Source: Paracoccus shanxieyensis (GTDB taxonomy: Bacteria > Pseudomonadota > Alphaproteobacteria > Rhodobacterales > Rhodobacteraceae). Taken from it: DNA of 64,000 bases. The stretch is taken from contig NZ_WMII01000005.1 in assembly GCF_009711265.1 (NCBI RefSeq), positions 1 through 64,000 of the forward strand, read 5' to 3'. Under the pieces are notes generated by a model. It worked only from the letters and a program-made list of their open reading frames with translations. It was not told the DNA's origin and ran no database searches. The translations under genes and the position numbers were made by a program. Shown here piece after piece: positions 45,040-53,412 of the stretch. Each line of letters opens with the position of its first letter. Position 1 is the stretch's first letter.

Positions 45040-46841
45040 TGGACCCCTTGCTGAGTGTTCGTAACCTGTCGGTCAGCGCGGGGGATCGCGCCATCCTGAC
45101 GGATGTGTCGTTCGATCTGCATTCCGGCCAGATCCTGTCGGTGATTGGCGAAAGCGGATCCGGCAAGACGGTTCTGGCCCGCGCCATCGCAAGCTGGCTT
45201 TCCGCGCCCCTTGCGGTGACGGGCGGCACGATCAGCTTTCGCGGCCGCGATCTGCGCGCGGATCCGGCCCATGCCCGTGCCTTGGCAGGACGCGAGATCG
45301 CCTATGTCGGCGGCAATCCCGCCGGCGCGCTGGACCCGACCATGACCGTCGGCGCACAACTGGTGGAAAAGCTGCGCGCCGTGCGCCAGATTTCAGCCGC
45401 CGAGGCGAAGGCCAAGGCCATCGCCCTGCTGGAGGCCGTCCGCATCCCCGCCGCCGCCCAGCGGTTCGACGAATACCCGTTCCAGTATTCCGGCGGCATG
45501 ATGCAGCGCGCGATGATCGTGGACGCCCTGATCTCGGACCCGGCGCTGCTGATCGCGGACAATATCACGCAGCCTCTGGACGTGACAGTCGCCGCGCAGA
45601 TCCTGAAGCTGATGCGAGAGCTGAATGCGAAATTCGACACGGCCGTGCTGTTCATCTGTTCCTCATTGCCGGTGGCCTGCGATGCGTCGGATGCGGTGAT
45701 GGTGCTGAACAACGGGCGCGTGGTCGAAACGCAGACGCCCTCGGCGCTGGTCGCGCATCCGCAGCACGGCTATACCCGCACCCTGATCGCCGAACTGCCC
45801 AAGCTGTGGTCGACCACCGCCGCCAAGGCCGAAGCGCGCCAGGTCGCCCGTCCGATCATGTCCGTCAAGGGCGTCGCCAAGGCCTATGAGGTCCGCCGCC
45901 GCGGCCAGATGGGCAAGTCGCTGGTGCAGGCCGTCCGCAACGTGGATTTCGATGTCTATCAGGGCGACAATTTCGGCGTCGTCGGCGAATCCGGCTGCGG
46001 GAAATCCTCGCTGATGCGGCTTTTGACGGGGCTTGAGCGCCCCGACGCCGGCCAGATCGAATTTGAGGGCGAAGATGTCGGCGCCGCGTCCGCGAAGCGC
46101 CTGCGCGAGATGCGGCGCCAGTTTCAGCTTGTGCTGCAGGACCCCTATGGCTCGCTGCCGCCGCAATCGCCCATCGGTTCGATCCTTGAGGAGCCGCTGA
46201 AGATCCACCGCATCGGCACCCCCCGCGAGCGGCAGGAACGGGCCCGCGCGGTCATGTCCGAAGTGGGCCTGCCCGACGCGATCTATCACGACCTGCCCAC
46301 GGGTCTGTCGGCGGGCCAGCGTCAGCGGCTGAACGTCGCGCGCGCGATGATCCTTCAGCCGCGCCTGCTGATCATGGACGAAACCCTGTCCGCGCTGGAC
46401 CAGACCGAACAGGGCAAGATGCTGGACCTGTTCGAGCGTCTGCAGGCCAAGCATGGCTTCACCTATATCTTCATCTCGCATGATCTGGCGATGGTGCGGC
46501 GGGTCTGCTCGCGCATCGCGGTGATGTATCTGGGCGAAACGGTCGAGGTCTCGCCGAACGAGCGGTTGTTCTTCGACCCCGGCCACCCCTATAGCCGCGC
46601 CCTGCTATCCGCCGCACCGACGCTGGAGGAACGCCGATATCGCCCCGAGGATTGCCTGCTGGAGGGCGAGCCGCCCAGCCCCATCGACCTGCCGCCCGGC
46701 TGTGCCTTTGCCAGCCGCTGCCCACATGCCTTCGACCGCTGCCGCGCGGAAAGCCCCGCACTGACATCGCGCGGGGGACGTGCGCTGGCCGCCTGTTTCC
46801 TGAACCCCAAACCTGCGCTGAAGGAATCCGCCCATGTCTGA
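45039..46841 (+). CDS. Fused double ABC ATPase (DppD-DppF type) with a degenerate first half
   Basis: 600 residues, two nucleotide-binding domains. NBD1 keeps Walker A GESGSGKT (38-45) and the signature YSGGMMQRAM, but the Q-loop Gln is Gly (YVGGNP, about 92), the Walker B Glu is Asn 175 (LLIADNITQPLD) and the H-loop His is Ser 208 (FICSSL). NBD2 (about 270-560) has GESGCGKSS, VLQDPYGSLPPQ, LSAGQRQRLNVARAM, LLIMDETLSALD and FISHDL, all normal, then the Opp-type C-terminal Cys region. Only the second site should hydrolyse ATP efficiently. Confidence 0.9.
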   Translation: MDPLLSVRNLSVSAGDRAILTDVSFDLHSGQILSVIGESGSGKTVLARAIASWLSAPLAVTGGTISFRGRDLRADPAHARALAGREIAYVGGNPAGALDPTMTVGAQLVEKLRAVRQISAAEAKAKAIALLEAVRIPAAAQRFDEYPFQYSGGMMQRAMIVDALISDPALLIADNITQPLDVTVAAQILKLMRELNAKFDTAVLFICSSLPVACDASDAVMVLNNGRVVETQTPSALVAHPQHGYTRTLIAELPKLWSTTAAKAEARQVARPIMSVKGVAKAYEVRRRGQMGKSLVQAVRNVDFDVYQGDNFGVVGESGCGKSSLMRLLTGLERPDAGQIEFEGEDVGAASAKRLREMRRQFQLVLQDPYGSLPPQSPIGSILEEPLKIHRIGTPRERQERARAVMSEVGLPDAIYHDLPTGLSAGQRQRLNVARAMILQPRLLIMDETLSALDQTEQGKMLDLFERLQAKHGFTYIFISHDLAMVRRVCSRIAVMYLGETVEVSPNERLFFDPGHPYSRALLSAAPTLEERRYRPEDCLLEGEPPSPIDLPPGCAFASRCPHAFDRCRAESPALTSRGGRALAACFLNPKPALKESAHV

Positions 46842-48099
46842 GACCCTGACCCGCATCGACGCAGCCCTGCTGGACAGCCTGATGACAAAGGTATCCGAAT
46901 TCGGCGCCACACCGTTGGGCGGCGTGGATCGCCCGGCGCTGACCGACGATCACAAACGCGCCCGCGACTGGTTCGCGGCGGAAATGACGGCGCGCGGCTA
47001 TACCGTGCTGGTCGATGCGATCGGCAACCTGTTCGGGCGGATCGACCTTGCGGGGCCGGATGCGCCACTGGTGATGATCGGTTCGCATCTGGACAGCCAG
47101 CCCTTGGGGGGGCGGTTCGACGGGGCCTATGGCGTGATGGCCGCGCTTGCCGCGATCGAGACGTTCCGCGCCGAAGGCAAGGCCAGCTGCAACTATGTCA
47201 TCGCGGACTGGATGAACGAGGAAGGCGCGCGCTTTCAACCCAGCCTGCTGGGATCTTCGGTGTTCAGCGGCGAACTGACGCTGGATTTTGCGCTGGACCG
47301 CAAGGATCGCGACGGAACATCCGTGCGCGATGAACTGGTCCGCACCGGCTATGCCGGCACCGACGACGCACCAAGCCCCGATCTGTATCTGGAAATCCAC
47401 ATCGAAGGCGGCCCCGAACTGGAACGGGCGGGCAAGAAGATCGCTCCGTTCCTGCGCCACTGGGGTGCGCTGAAGGTCCGCATCGAGGTGACGGGCGAAC
47501 AGAACCACACCGGCCCCACCGCGATGGAGGACCGGCGCGATGCCGTCCTTGGCGCGGCCTATATCATCGCCAAGGTGCGCGAGCTGTCGGATACGGCGGC
47601 CGACACGCTTTATACCTCGGTCGCGCGGGTGGATGTGACGCCGAATTCGCCCAATATCGTGCCGGGCAAGGCGGTGCTGTTTGCCGAACTGCGCGCCCCC
47701 GAACCCGCGACGCTGGAATGGGCCGAGACGAGCCTGCGCGACGCGCTGCCCGGTCTGGCCGCCAAGGCCAGCGTCACGGCGGACATCGCGTCCATCGATC
47801 GCCGCCCGGCGGGCCGGTTCGACCCGCGCCTTGTGCGGCTTGCGGAACTGGGCGCGGACCTGCACGGGCTGCCCAGGATGCAGCTTGATACCATCGGCGG
47901 CCATGACGCCATCGCCGTGCTGCGCCGCTGCCCGGCGGTCGTGGTTGCCGTGCCCAGCGTCGGCGGGATCATCCACCGCCATGACGAATATACCTCGCCC
48001 AAGGATCTGGCGGCGGGGGGCGATGTTCTGGTCGACATGATCCGCCGCATCGACGCGGCGGGCGGCGATCTGGACAAGGCCGCGGCGGCGAACGCATGA
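46834..48099 (+). CDS. M20-family zinc amidohydrolase (hydantoinase/carbamoylase/allantoate amidohydrolase type)
   Basis: A 421-residue metal-dependent hydrolase of the Zn-dependent hydrolase group: first ligand in MIGSHLDSQPLGGRFDGAYG (His 85, bridging Asp 96), NEEGARFQPSLLGSSVF with Glu 129/130, EQNHTGPTAMEDRRD in the lid domain and IGGHDAIAVLRRCP near the end. Relatives cleave N-carbamoyl amino acids, ureidoglycolate or allantoate. It overlaps the ATPase gene by eight bases and the following kinase-like gene by four. The substrate is unknown, presumably what the transporter brings in. Confidence 0.87.
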   Translation: MSETLTRIDAALLDSLMTKVSEFGATPLGGVDRPALTDDHKRARDWFAAEMTARGYTVLVDAIGNLFGRIDLAGPDAPLVMIGSHLDSQPLGGRFDGAYGVMAALAAIETFRAEGKASCNYVIADWMNEEGARFQPSLLGSSVFSGELTLDFALDRKDRDGTSVRDELVRTGYAGTDDAPSPDLYLEIHIEGGPELERAGKKIAPFLRHWGALKVRIEVTGEQNHTGPTAMEDRRDAVLGAAYIIAKVRELSDTAADTLYTSVARVDVTPNSPNIVPGKAVLFAELRAPEPATLEWAETSLRDALPGLAAKASVTADIASIDRRPAGRFDPRLVRLAELGADLHGLPRMQLDTIGGHDAIAVLRRCPAVVVAVPSVGGIIHRHDEYTSPKDLAAGGDVLVDMIRRIDAAGGDLDKAAAANA

Positions 48100-48977
48100 C
48101 GGCGCTGGTCACCGATCACATGCTGGCCGAGGTGCTGGAGGCGGCGGGCATCACCGATGCCGTGGCGGGGCCGGATGCCCTGGCCTCGCCCAGCTACCTT
48201 GCGCTGGAAAGCCGTTCGGTCTTTGGGATGCGCGACGGTCAGCGCGTGTTCATGAAGGTGATGCACCCCGAAATGCGCGGCGGCTTCGACCTTGCGGCCG
48301 CAATGGCATTGGCAACGGCGGCGGGCGATGCGGGCGCAGGTCCGTGCGTGGTCTGGTCCGAAGGTGCCGCGATCGCGATGCAGGCCGTAAACGGCGGCCC
48401 GGCCCGTCATTCCACGCTGCAGGATGCGGCGTTCATGCGCGCCGCGATGGGGTCGTTGAAACGCCTGCACGGCTGCCCCGCGCTGGCGGGCCGGTTCGAC
48501 CCCTATGCGCAGATCGAGGCGATGACCGATCTGCCCGAGGATGCGCCATGGATCTTCGCCCTTCTGGACAGCATCCGCGAGCCGCTGATGGCGGCACCGA
48601 CCGTGCCCTGCCGCAATGACGGATCGTCGTCAAACCTGATGACGAACGGGCTGCTGGTGGATTACGACCGCGCCGGGATGAACGATCCGATGTATGATGT
48701 GGGCGCGCTGCTGGCCGAGATGACGGATTTCGAAGAAGACATGCGTCCCGCCTTTGCCGCCTATGGCGGTACCGAGGCGGATTTCGCCCGCGCGCGCCTG
48801 TGGTCCATCGTCGATGACGTGCTGCACGGGCTTTGGGCGCGGGGGCATGGCAAGACCTCGGTCCGGCGCGCGGTGGAGTGGTTGAAATACAGCGAATGGC
48901 GGTTGATGCGCGCGCGGATGCAGCTGTCGCATCCCCAGTTCGAGCTGAAGGCCCGCACCATCAGGGGGACCGCATGA
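48096..48977 (+). CDS. Choline-kinase/APH-fold phosphotransferase 1
   Basis: A 293-residue protein of the aminoglycoside phosphotransferase/choline kinase fold. Visible: a possible ATP Lys 54 (RVFMKVMHP), the catalytic loop PCRNDGSSSNLM (Asp 175, Asn 180, with Arg 173 where a His is usual) and the metal-binding Asp in LLVDYDRAGMNDPMYDVG (189). It overlaps the M20 gene (ATGA) and the next phosphotransferase gene. It probably phosphorylates a small amino alcohol or sugar-like compound. The variant loop makes activity less certain than for its partner. Confidence 0.75.
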   Translation: MTALVTDHMLAEVLEAAGITDAVAGPDALASPSYLALESRSVFGMRDGQRVFMKVMHPEMRGGFDLAAAMALATAAGDAGAGPCVVWSEGAAIAMQAVNGGPARHSTLQDAAFMRAAMGSLKRLHGCPALAGRFDPYAQIEAMTDLPEDAPWIFALLDSIREPLMAAPTVPCRNDGSSSNLMTNGLLVDYDRAGMNDPMYDVGALLAEMTDFEEDMRPAFAAYGGTEADFARARLWSIVDDVLHGLWARGHGKTSVRRAVEWLKYSEWRLMRARMQLSHPQFELKARTIRGTA

Positions 48978-49906
48978 AAACCTTGGGACAAGGCACCCGC
49001 CCGGACGAGCTGGCACTTGAGGCGATCCTTCTGGAGGCCCCGCTGTTTCGCGCCGGACAAGGCATGCGTTATCGCCCCGTCTCTGGCGGGATCAGCAATT
49101 CCAACTGGCGCGTCACGGCCGATGATGGCGACTGGTTCGTCAAGGTGCCGGGCAATGGAACCGAGATGTTCATCGACCGCGTGGCGGCGCTGGACGCCTC
49201 GCGCAAGGCGGCCGCTGCGGGTCTGGGGCCAAAGGTCTATGACGATCTGGCGCATAAGGGCGTGGAGATCAACGATTTCATGTCCGACCGCCGCCCATCC
49301 ACCCATGCCGATTTCGCCTGCCGCGACAAGCGCGCGGCCGCCATCGCCGCCTATCGCCGGATGCACGCGCTGCCCGCGCTTGGGCTGACCAAGACCGTCT
49401 TCGACATGATCGACGAGCATAACGATCAGGTCCGCAGCCTTGGCGGCCCGCGCCCCCGCGATGCGGCGTGGATCGCGCTGAACGACCGACTGGCGCGGCA
49501 GGCGCTGATGGCCTCGGGGCTGGATCTGGTCCCGTCCTTCAACGATCCGATGCCCGGCAACTTCATGATCGGCCAGGACGGCTCGGTCATGCTGATCGAC
49601 TACGAATATGCCTCGATGAACGATCGGTGCTACGATCTGGGCATCTGGTTCGGCGAGATGTTTTTCACCCCGACGCAAGAGGCCGAGCTGATCGAGGAAT
49701 ATTTCGGGACCGTGACGCGGCAGATGATCGCGCGGGTCACCATTCACAAGGCACTTGCCGATGTGAAATGGGCGGCATGGTCGATGGTGCAGCTGAAGGT
49801 CTCGCATCTTGATTTCGATTTCCACAAATACGGCGCGTGGAAGCTGATGCGGCTGCGCCGGATCATCGGCCACCCCGATTGGGAGGCGCATCTGCGACAC
49901 GCCTGA
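48974..49906 (+). CDS. Choline-kinase/APH-fold phosphotransferase 2
   Basis: A 310-residue paralogue of the preceding protein: SGGISNSNWRV in the nucleotide loop, Lys 57 in WFVKVPGNG, catalytic loop SFNDPMPGNFMI (Asp 191, Asn 196, Phe 189 in place of His) and LIDYEYASMNDRCYDLGIWF with the metal Asp 209. The DYEYASMNDRCYDLG segment is characteristic of choline/ethanolamine kinases. It is the last gene of the operon, overlapping its neighbour by four bases. The two may form a heterodimer or act on successive substrates, which is inference. Confidence 0.78.
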   Translation: MKTLGQGTRPDELALEAILLEAPLFRAGQGMRYRPVSGGISNSNWRVTADDGDWFVKVPGNGTEMFIDRVAALDASRKAAAAGLGPKVYDDLAHKGVEINDFMSDRRPSTHADFACRDKRAAAIAAYRRMHALPALGLTKTVFDMIDEHNDQVRSLGGPRPRDAAWIALNDRLARQALMASGLDLVPSFNDPMPGNFMIGQDGSVMLIDYEYASMNDRCYDLGIWFGEMFFTPTQEAELIEEYFGTVTRQMIARVTIHKALADVKWAAWSMVQLKVSHLDFDFHKYGAWKLMRLRRIIGHPDWEAHLRHA

Positions 49907-50158
49907 TCTGGCACAACCGCTTGGGGACAAGGGCGGTGACGGTTCTCGCCGTAAACTTGTGCCGTCTGCTGGATGCGGAGAGTGCAGCCCTTTGATCGCG
50001 ACTGCCGGATCAGGAGCGCAAAGTGGCGATCTCGCAACCTTGGCAGCGTGGTGGCGCTGGACAGTGGCTGACGGACATTCGCTGCACGTGCAGCCTGCGG
50101 TGCTGCGCACAGCGGCATATGTGGGCGCGTGATGGCGGAATAGGTTTATATTTTTGAG
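49907..50158. other. Junction between the kinase operon and the AT-rich cassette
   Basis: About 250 bases, GC-rich up to about 50140 and then abruptly AT-rich (TTTATATTTTTG just before the HEPN stop). GGCACAA near 49912 and TTGTGCC near 49957 form a loose inverted repeat that could end the kinase operon. No gene was seen. I could not find a matching repeat at the other end of the cassette. Confidence 0.4.
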
Positions 50159-50752
50159 TTAGGTTGCTCCGCCCAAATGCGGATCAGCCACAACCGCATT
50201 AAAAACGCACTGAGTGTAAGCTCTGAATTGATCGATGGCGTCAATGATGTCATTAAAACTCAAGTCCGAAGCCTCGTCGTTATGGTGGACAATCTTATTG
50301 CGTTTTTCAACGATGCTGACCACATAGTCTTTAAATGCAACAACTTCTGGCTTTGATATGTCGATGCCAATGCGTTCAAACGCCTTCATCGTCTTCCAAT
50401 AGTTTGGAGATATCATGTCTGAAATATCTTTCCTAATTTTTGCCCCGACAAAAGGCTTAAACTCAGAAGTTGATTTTTCGTGCCCTGCCACCCATGCCAC
50501 AAAGTTGTGAGGGAGGTTTGCCGAATTTATCCGACCTTGAATACTTAACATGTACTCGCTAGCAATATCTTGTATGAACGCTTCCAAAATTGAACACGCA
50601 CTTACAAGATACGACTTAATAAAGACGTTCTGATTCTCATAAAAAAGTGCGTCAGGCGGCTCTATAGTGGATCTCTCCGCGGAAGCGCGAACAACTTCTT
50701 TCAACCCATCAAGCTGGCTATGGTAAGTTTGTAGAAGATCAGCACTAATCAC
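50159..50752 (-). CDS. HEPN-domain protein (RiboL-PSP/MAE_28990-like), predicted RNase
   Basis: A 197-residue all-helical protein with the HEPN motif near the C-terminal third: EKRNKIVHHND, i.e. R151-N-x3-H156, the R-x4-H pattern of metal-independent HEPN ribonucleases. The N-terminal SYLVSACSILEAFIQDIASEY resembles the first helices of the MAE_28990/MAE_18760 group. The start codon is GTG, overlapping the DUF262 stop as GTGA, so the two are co-translated. Base composition is clearly AT-richer than the neighbours. Likely a toxin or effector RNase in a defence or toxin-like pair. Confidence 0.72.
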   Translation of the reverse strand: MISADLLQTYHSQLDGLKEVVRASAERSTIEPPDALFYENQNVFIKSYLVSACSILEAFIQDIASEYMLSIQGRINSANLPHNFVAWVAGHEKSTSEFKPFVGAKIRKDISDMISPNYWKTMKAFERIGIDISKPEVVAFKDYVVSIVEKRNKIVHHNDEASDLSFNDIIDAIDQFRAYTQCVFNAVVADPHLGGAT

Positions 50753-51783
50753 TTAATCGCAACCTGGAGTTTCTTGTCCCACAGCGCATTCCGGCGCGTT
50801 ATGGAGGTCTTTCGTTGTAAGCCACCAGCCGTCAGTCTCTTGAAGTCCGGAGAAGCGCAAAGTGCTGCGAATGCTTCTCTGACCTTGGATCTTTTTGCTC
50901 GCAGGGTTTTCGTTGGGATTCTTCCGAGAGACACCATCAGTAGGTCGTAGTATACGATACCCTGACGGCGCCTATCTTTGTTAATATCTGAAAAAAGCTC
51001 TTCATCATCAAACACCAATTTGCACGCCGCGAGGCTGGCCTTGAACTCTTTTCTCAATTGGGAGATATGGGCACTGTCAAACTTGGTTGTTTTCTCCATG
51101 AAGCTATCAAGAAATCTGGATAAGTTATCACCATACTGTTCCGGCGCCTCTTTGAACGCAAAGTAACGCAATACTAGCTCTTCGCCCTCTCTTGCGTCAT
51201 TCTGACTTGTAGGCGCTCGACCTTGCTTGAATCTTTTAATTTCTTTTATCTCCGCGAGCTCAGAAAGAAGTTTGTCAAAATCTCCCGGAAACAGCGCGTG
51301 CCGAATTTCCTGATCAGACAACTCCACCGCACCTTTGTTCAGGCGAGAAAAAATTTCTGCAATCAATTCTTTCGGATTCTCATTCCTAAGAATAACACAA
51401 CGTATAGTTGTGCTTTCTAAATCTGAGGCCCAAGTCCCTATTTCAGAGAACTTTTTGCCTTCAAGCGCTTTCAAGACAGTCAAGCCCTCAAGGGCAAACT
51501 CATTATCCATGAAGCGCATCACAGTAGTAATTCTCTGGACGCCGTCGATTACGAGGTGTGCTTTATCCTCATTCTCCGCAAAGTAGCATGAAGGCAGCGG
51601 AATTCGCATGAGGCAAGATTCAATAAACTTCGATGCTCGCGCCCACCCATCTTTATCCCATTTGTACTTTCTTTGGAAATCGGGATCTAGGATAAGTTTC
51701 TTTGGAGTTGATTTTGCTCTTAAAGAAAGGGTTTCAAATGGGTAGTCCACCGTGTGGAGACTTAGTGTGGCTTTTGGGTTCAT
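50749..51783 (-). CDS. DUF262 domain protein (ParB/GmrS-like NTP-utilising domain)
   Basis: A 344-residue protein. The N-terminal DUF262 domain shows LDPDFQRKYKWDKD (about 32-45) and LVIDGVQRITTVMRF (about 78-92), the latter a variant of the DGQQR motif. FSRLNKGAVELSDQEIRHAL is also typical. There is no C-terminal DUF1524/HNH nuclease as in GmrSD type IV restriction proteins. Start: ATG at 51783 with AAGGATAGG upstream, although the frame is also open from a TTG at 51801. It is coupled to the HEPN gene. The composition suggests acquisition by transfer. Confidence 0.8.
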   Translation of the reverse strand: MNPKATLSLHTVDYPFETLSLRAKSTPKKLILDPDFQRKYKWDKDGWARASKFIESCLMRIPLPSCYFAENEDKAHLVIDGVQRITTVMRFMDNEFALEGLTVLKALEGKKFSEIGTWASDLESTTIRCVILRNENPKELIAEIFSRLNKGAVELSDQEIRHALFPGDFDKLLSELAEIKEIKRFKQGRAPTSQNDAREGEELVLRYFAFKEAPEQYGDNLSRFLDSFMEKTTKFDSAHISQLRKEFKASLAACKLVFDDEELFSDINKDRRRQGIVYYDLLMVSLGRIPTKTLRAKRSKVREAFAALCASPDFKRLTAGGLQRKTSITRRNALWDKKLQVAIK

Positions 51784-52017
51784 TCGGCGCCTATCCTTCA
51801 ACCATCGTGCGGAGCCAAACTAGAGGGCCTACTCGCTTGGGTCAAACATCATTAACACTCGGCTTTTGAGGTTTATCAAGCCACTAGCCGCGTAATTTTC
51901 TACCGTCCGCAACGGACCCTAAAACCACTTGCCGACCATACCGCATCGCCACGCAAAGACCTGCGTAACAAGCTGCAGAACGATGCCGCCCGGCACACGC
52001 CTTCCCGCACCACCCTC
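51784..52017. other. Right junction of the DUF262-HEPN cassette
   Basis: About 230 bases between acvB (ending at 52018) and the DUF262 gene, AT-rich near the gene and GC-rich near acvB. It should contain the cassette promoter. No tRNA, integrase gene or terminal repeat is seen, so how the cassette arrived is unclear. Confidence 0.4.
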
Positions 52018-53412
52018 CTAAAGCCGCCGCTTCAGCGCGTCCAGGATGCGCGTGGTCAGCGCCGGATAATCCTCGTCGAAATGGTGGCCGCCCTTGATCG
52101 GCAGCAGTTCATAGCCCAGGCCCGTCAGGCTGTGGCAGGCATCCTCGTCATCCTCGGTGCCATAGACGCATTGCACCAGACCGGGCGGCACGCGGGCCAG
52201 ATCGGCGGTCGGATCCTGCTGGCTTTCGCTGGACAGTCCCAGCCAGCCCGAGACATGGATCACGAAATCGCGGTCATGCGACAAGGCCAGCAGGCTCAGC
52301 ATCGCGACGCTGGCCTTGTCTTGATCGGGCAGCAGGTCATAGCTGACCGGCAGGATGTCGGCGCCAAAGGAATAGCCCAGCAGCACGACATGCCTGACCC
52401 CCCATGCGGCGCGGTAATGGCGGATGATGCGCGACAGATCGGCGGCGGTTTCCTCGGGGGTGCGCTCGCTCCAGAAATAGCGCAGGGAATCGACGCCGAC
52501 CACCGGCACGCCCGCCGCCTGCAACTGCTGGCCGACCTCATAGTCCAGATCGCGCCAGCCACCATCGCCGGAATAGAAGATCGCCATCGTGTCCAGGGCG
52601 GGCTTTGCCACCGGCATTTCGTCCAGCGGCAGATCCAGCGGCCCCTCGGCCTGCGCCAGCGCGGTCAACCGGGCGTCCAGCGCCACCTGCAGGGCGGCGT
52701 CGGTCGCGCCAGCGGTCTGCGAGACCTTCATTTCGGGGAAATCCGCATCCAGCGCCGCGACATGGGCGCGGCTGTCGGGGGTGGCCCGATCGGTCAGCAC
52801 CACGTCCAGCTTCTGGTTCAGCGGCCCGGTCTGCAGCCCATAGGAAAAGCGGCTGCCCACGGCTTCGCGCTTGGCCTCGGTGCAAAGCGGGGCTTGCAGC
52901 GGGATCGCGGCGGCAGGATCGACCACCACCGTCGCGGCCAGGGTCGAGGCGGGCACCTGCGCGGCGAGTGCCAGCGCCAGCCCGCCGCCATCGCCGCGCC
53001 CGGCAATCACCGGCAGGCGATAATCGCCGCCCGCCTGAGCTTGCAGCCGCCCCGACAGATCCTCGATATCGGCGATGGCATAGGCGCAGTCGTTGGGATG
53101 CTGTTCCAGCCCCTGCAGATAGCTGGGCAGGTCCAGCCCGACCACGGCCTGACCCTGATCGCGCAGATGCCGGGCCTCGGCGTCGTCGGCATCGCCCCAG
53201 CCCGCCGCATCCGAGATCAGAAAGACCACGCCCGCCATCTTGCCCTTAGGCAGATAGACATGCGGGTCGGTGATCATGCCGGCGTCATAGGCGCCCTCGG
53301 CCTCGACCATTTCGGGGCCTTCCTGCGCGCGGGCGGGTGCGGCCAAAGCGGACAGGGCCAGACCCGGCCCAACCAGCAAAAGCCCGGTCAGGGCAAGCAT
53401 GGCCTTGTTCAT
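52018..53412 (-). CDS. acvB: AcvB/VirJ-family periplasmic lipase-like protein (lysyl-phosphatidylglycerol hydrolase type)
   Basis: A 464-residue protein with a signal peptide (MNKAMLALTGLLLVGPGLAL, cleavage near PARAQ), so periplasmic, and two alpha/beta-hydrolase-like halves. The C-terminal half has the nucleophile elbow LGYSFGADILPV (Ser about 356) after IFYSGDGGWRDLDYEV. The N-terminal half has GRGDGGG where an elbow would be, so no Ser. AcvB proteins hydrolyse the lysyl-phosphatidylglycerol made by MprF/LpiA. Its gene overlaps the mprF stop by four bases, the usual lpiA-acvB arrangement. Confidence 0.87.
   Translation of the reverse strand: MNKAMLALTGLLLVGPGLALSALAAPARAQEGPEMVEAEGAYDAGMITDPHVYLPKGKMAGVVFLISDAAGWGDADDAEARHLRDQGQAVVGLDLPSYLQGLEQHPNDCAYAIADIEDLSGRLQAQAGGDYRLPVIAGRGDGGGLALALAAQVPASTLAATVVVDPAAAIPLQAPLCTEAKREAVGSRFSYGLQTGPLNQKLDVVLTDRATPDSRAHVAALDADFPEMKVSQTAGATDAALQVALDARLTALAQAEGPLDLPLDEMPVAKPALDTMAIFYSGDGGWRDLDYEVGQQLQAAGVPVVGVDSLRYFWSERTPEETAADLSRIIRHYRAAWGVRHVVLLGYSFGADILPVSYDLLPDQDKASVAMLSLLALSHDRDFVIHVSGWLGLSSESQQDPTADLARVPPGLVQCVYGTEDDEDACHSLTGLGYELLPIKGGHHFDEDYPALTTRILDALKRRL

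Noticed and set aside
50159..51783. The AT-rich cassette as a prophage or integrative element
   Set aside because: There is no integrase, tRNA target, terminal repeat or phage gene at either end. Only the two genes differ in composition.
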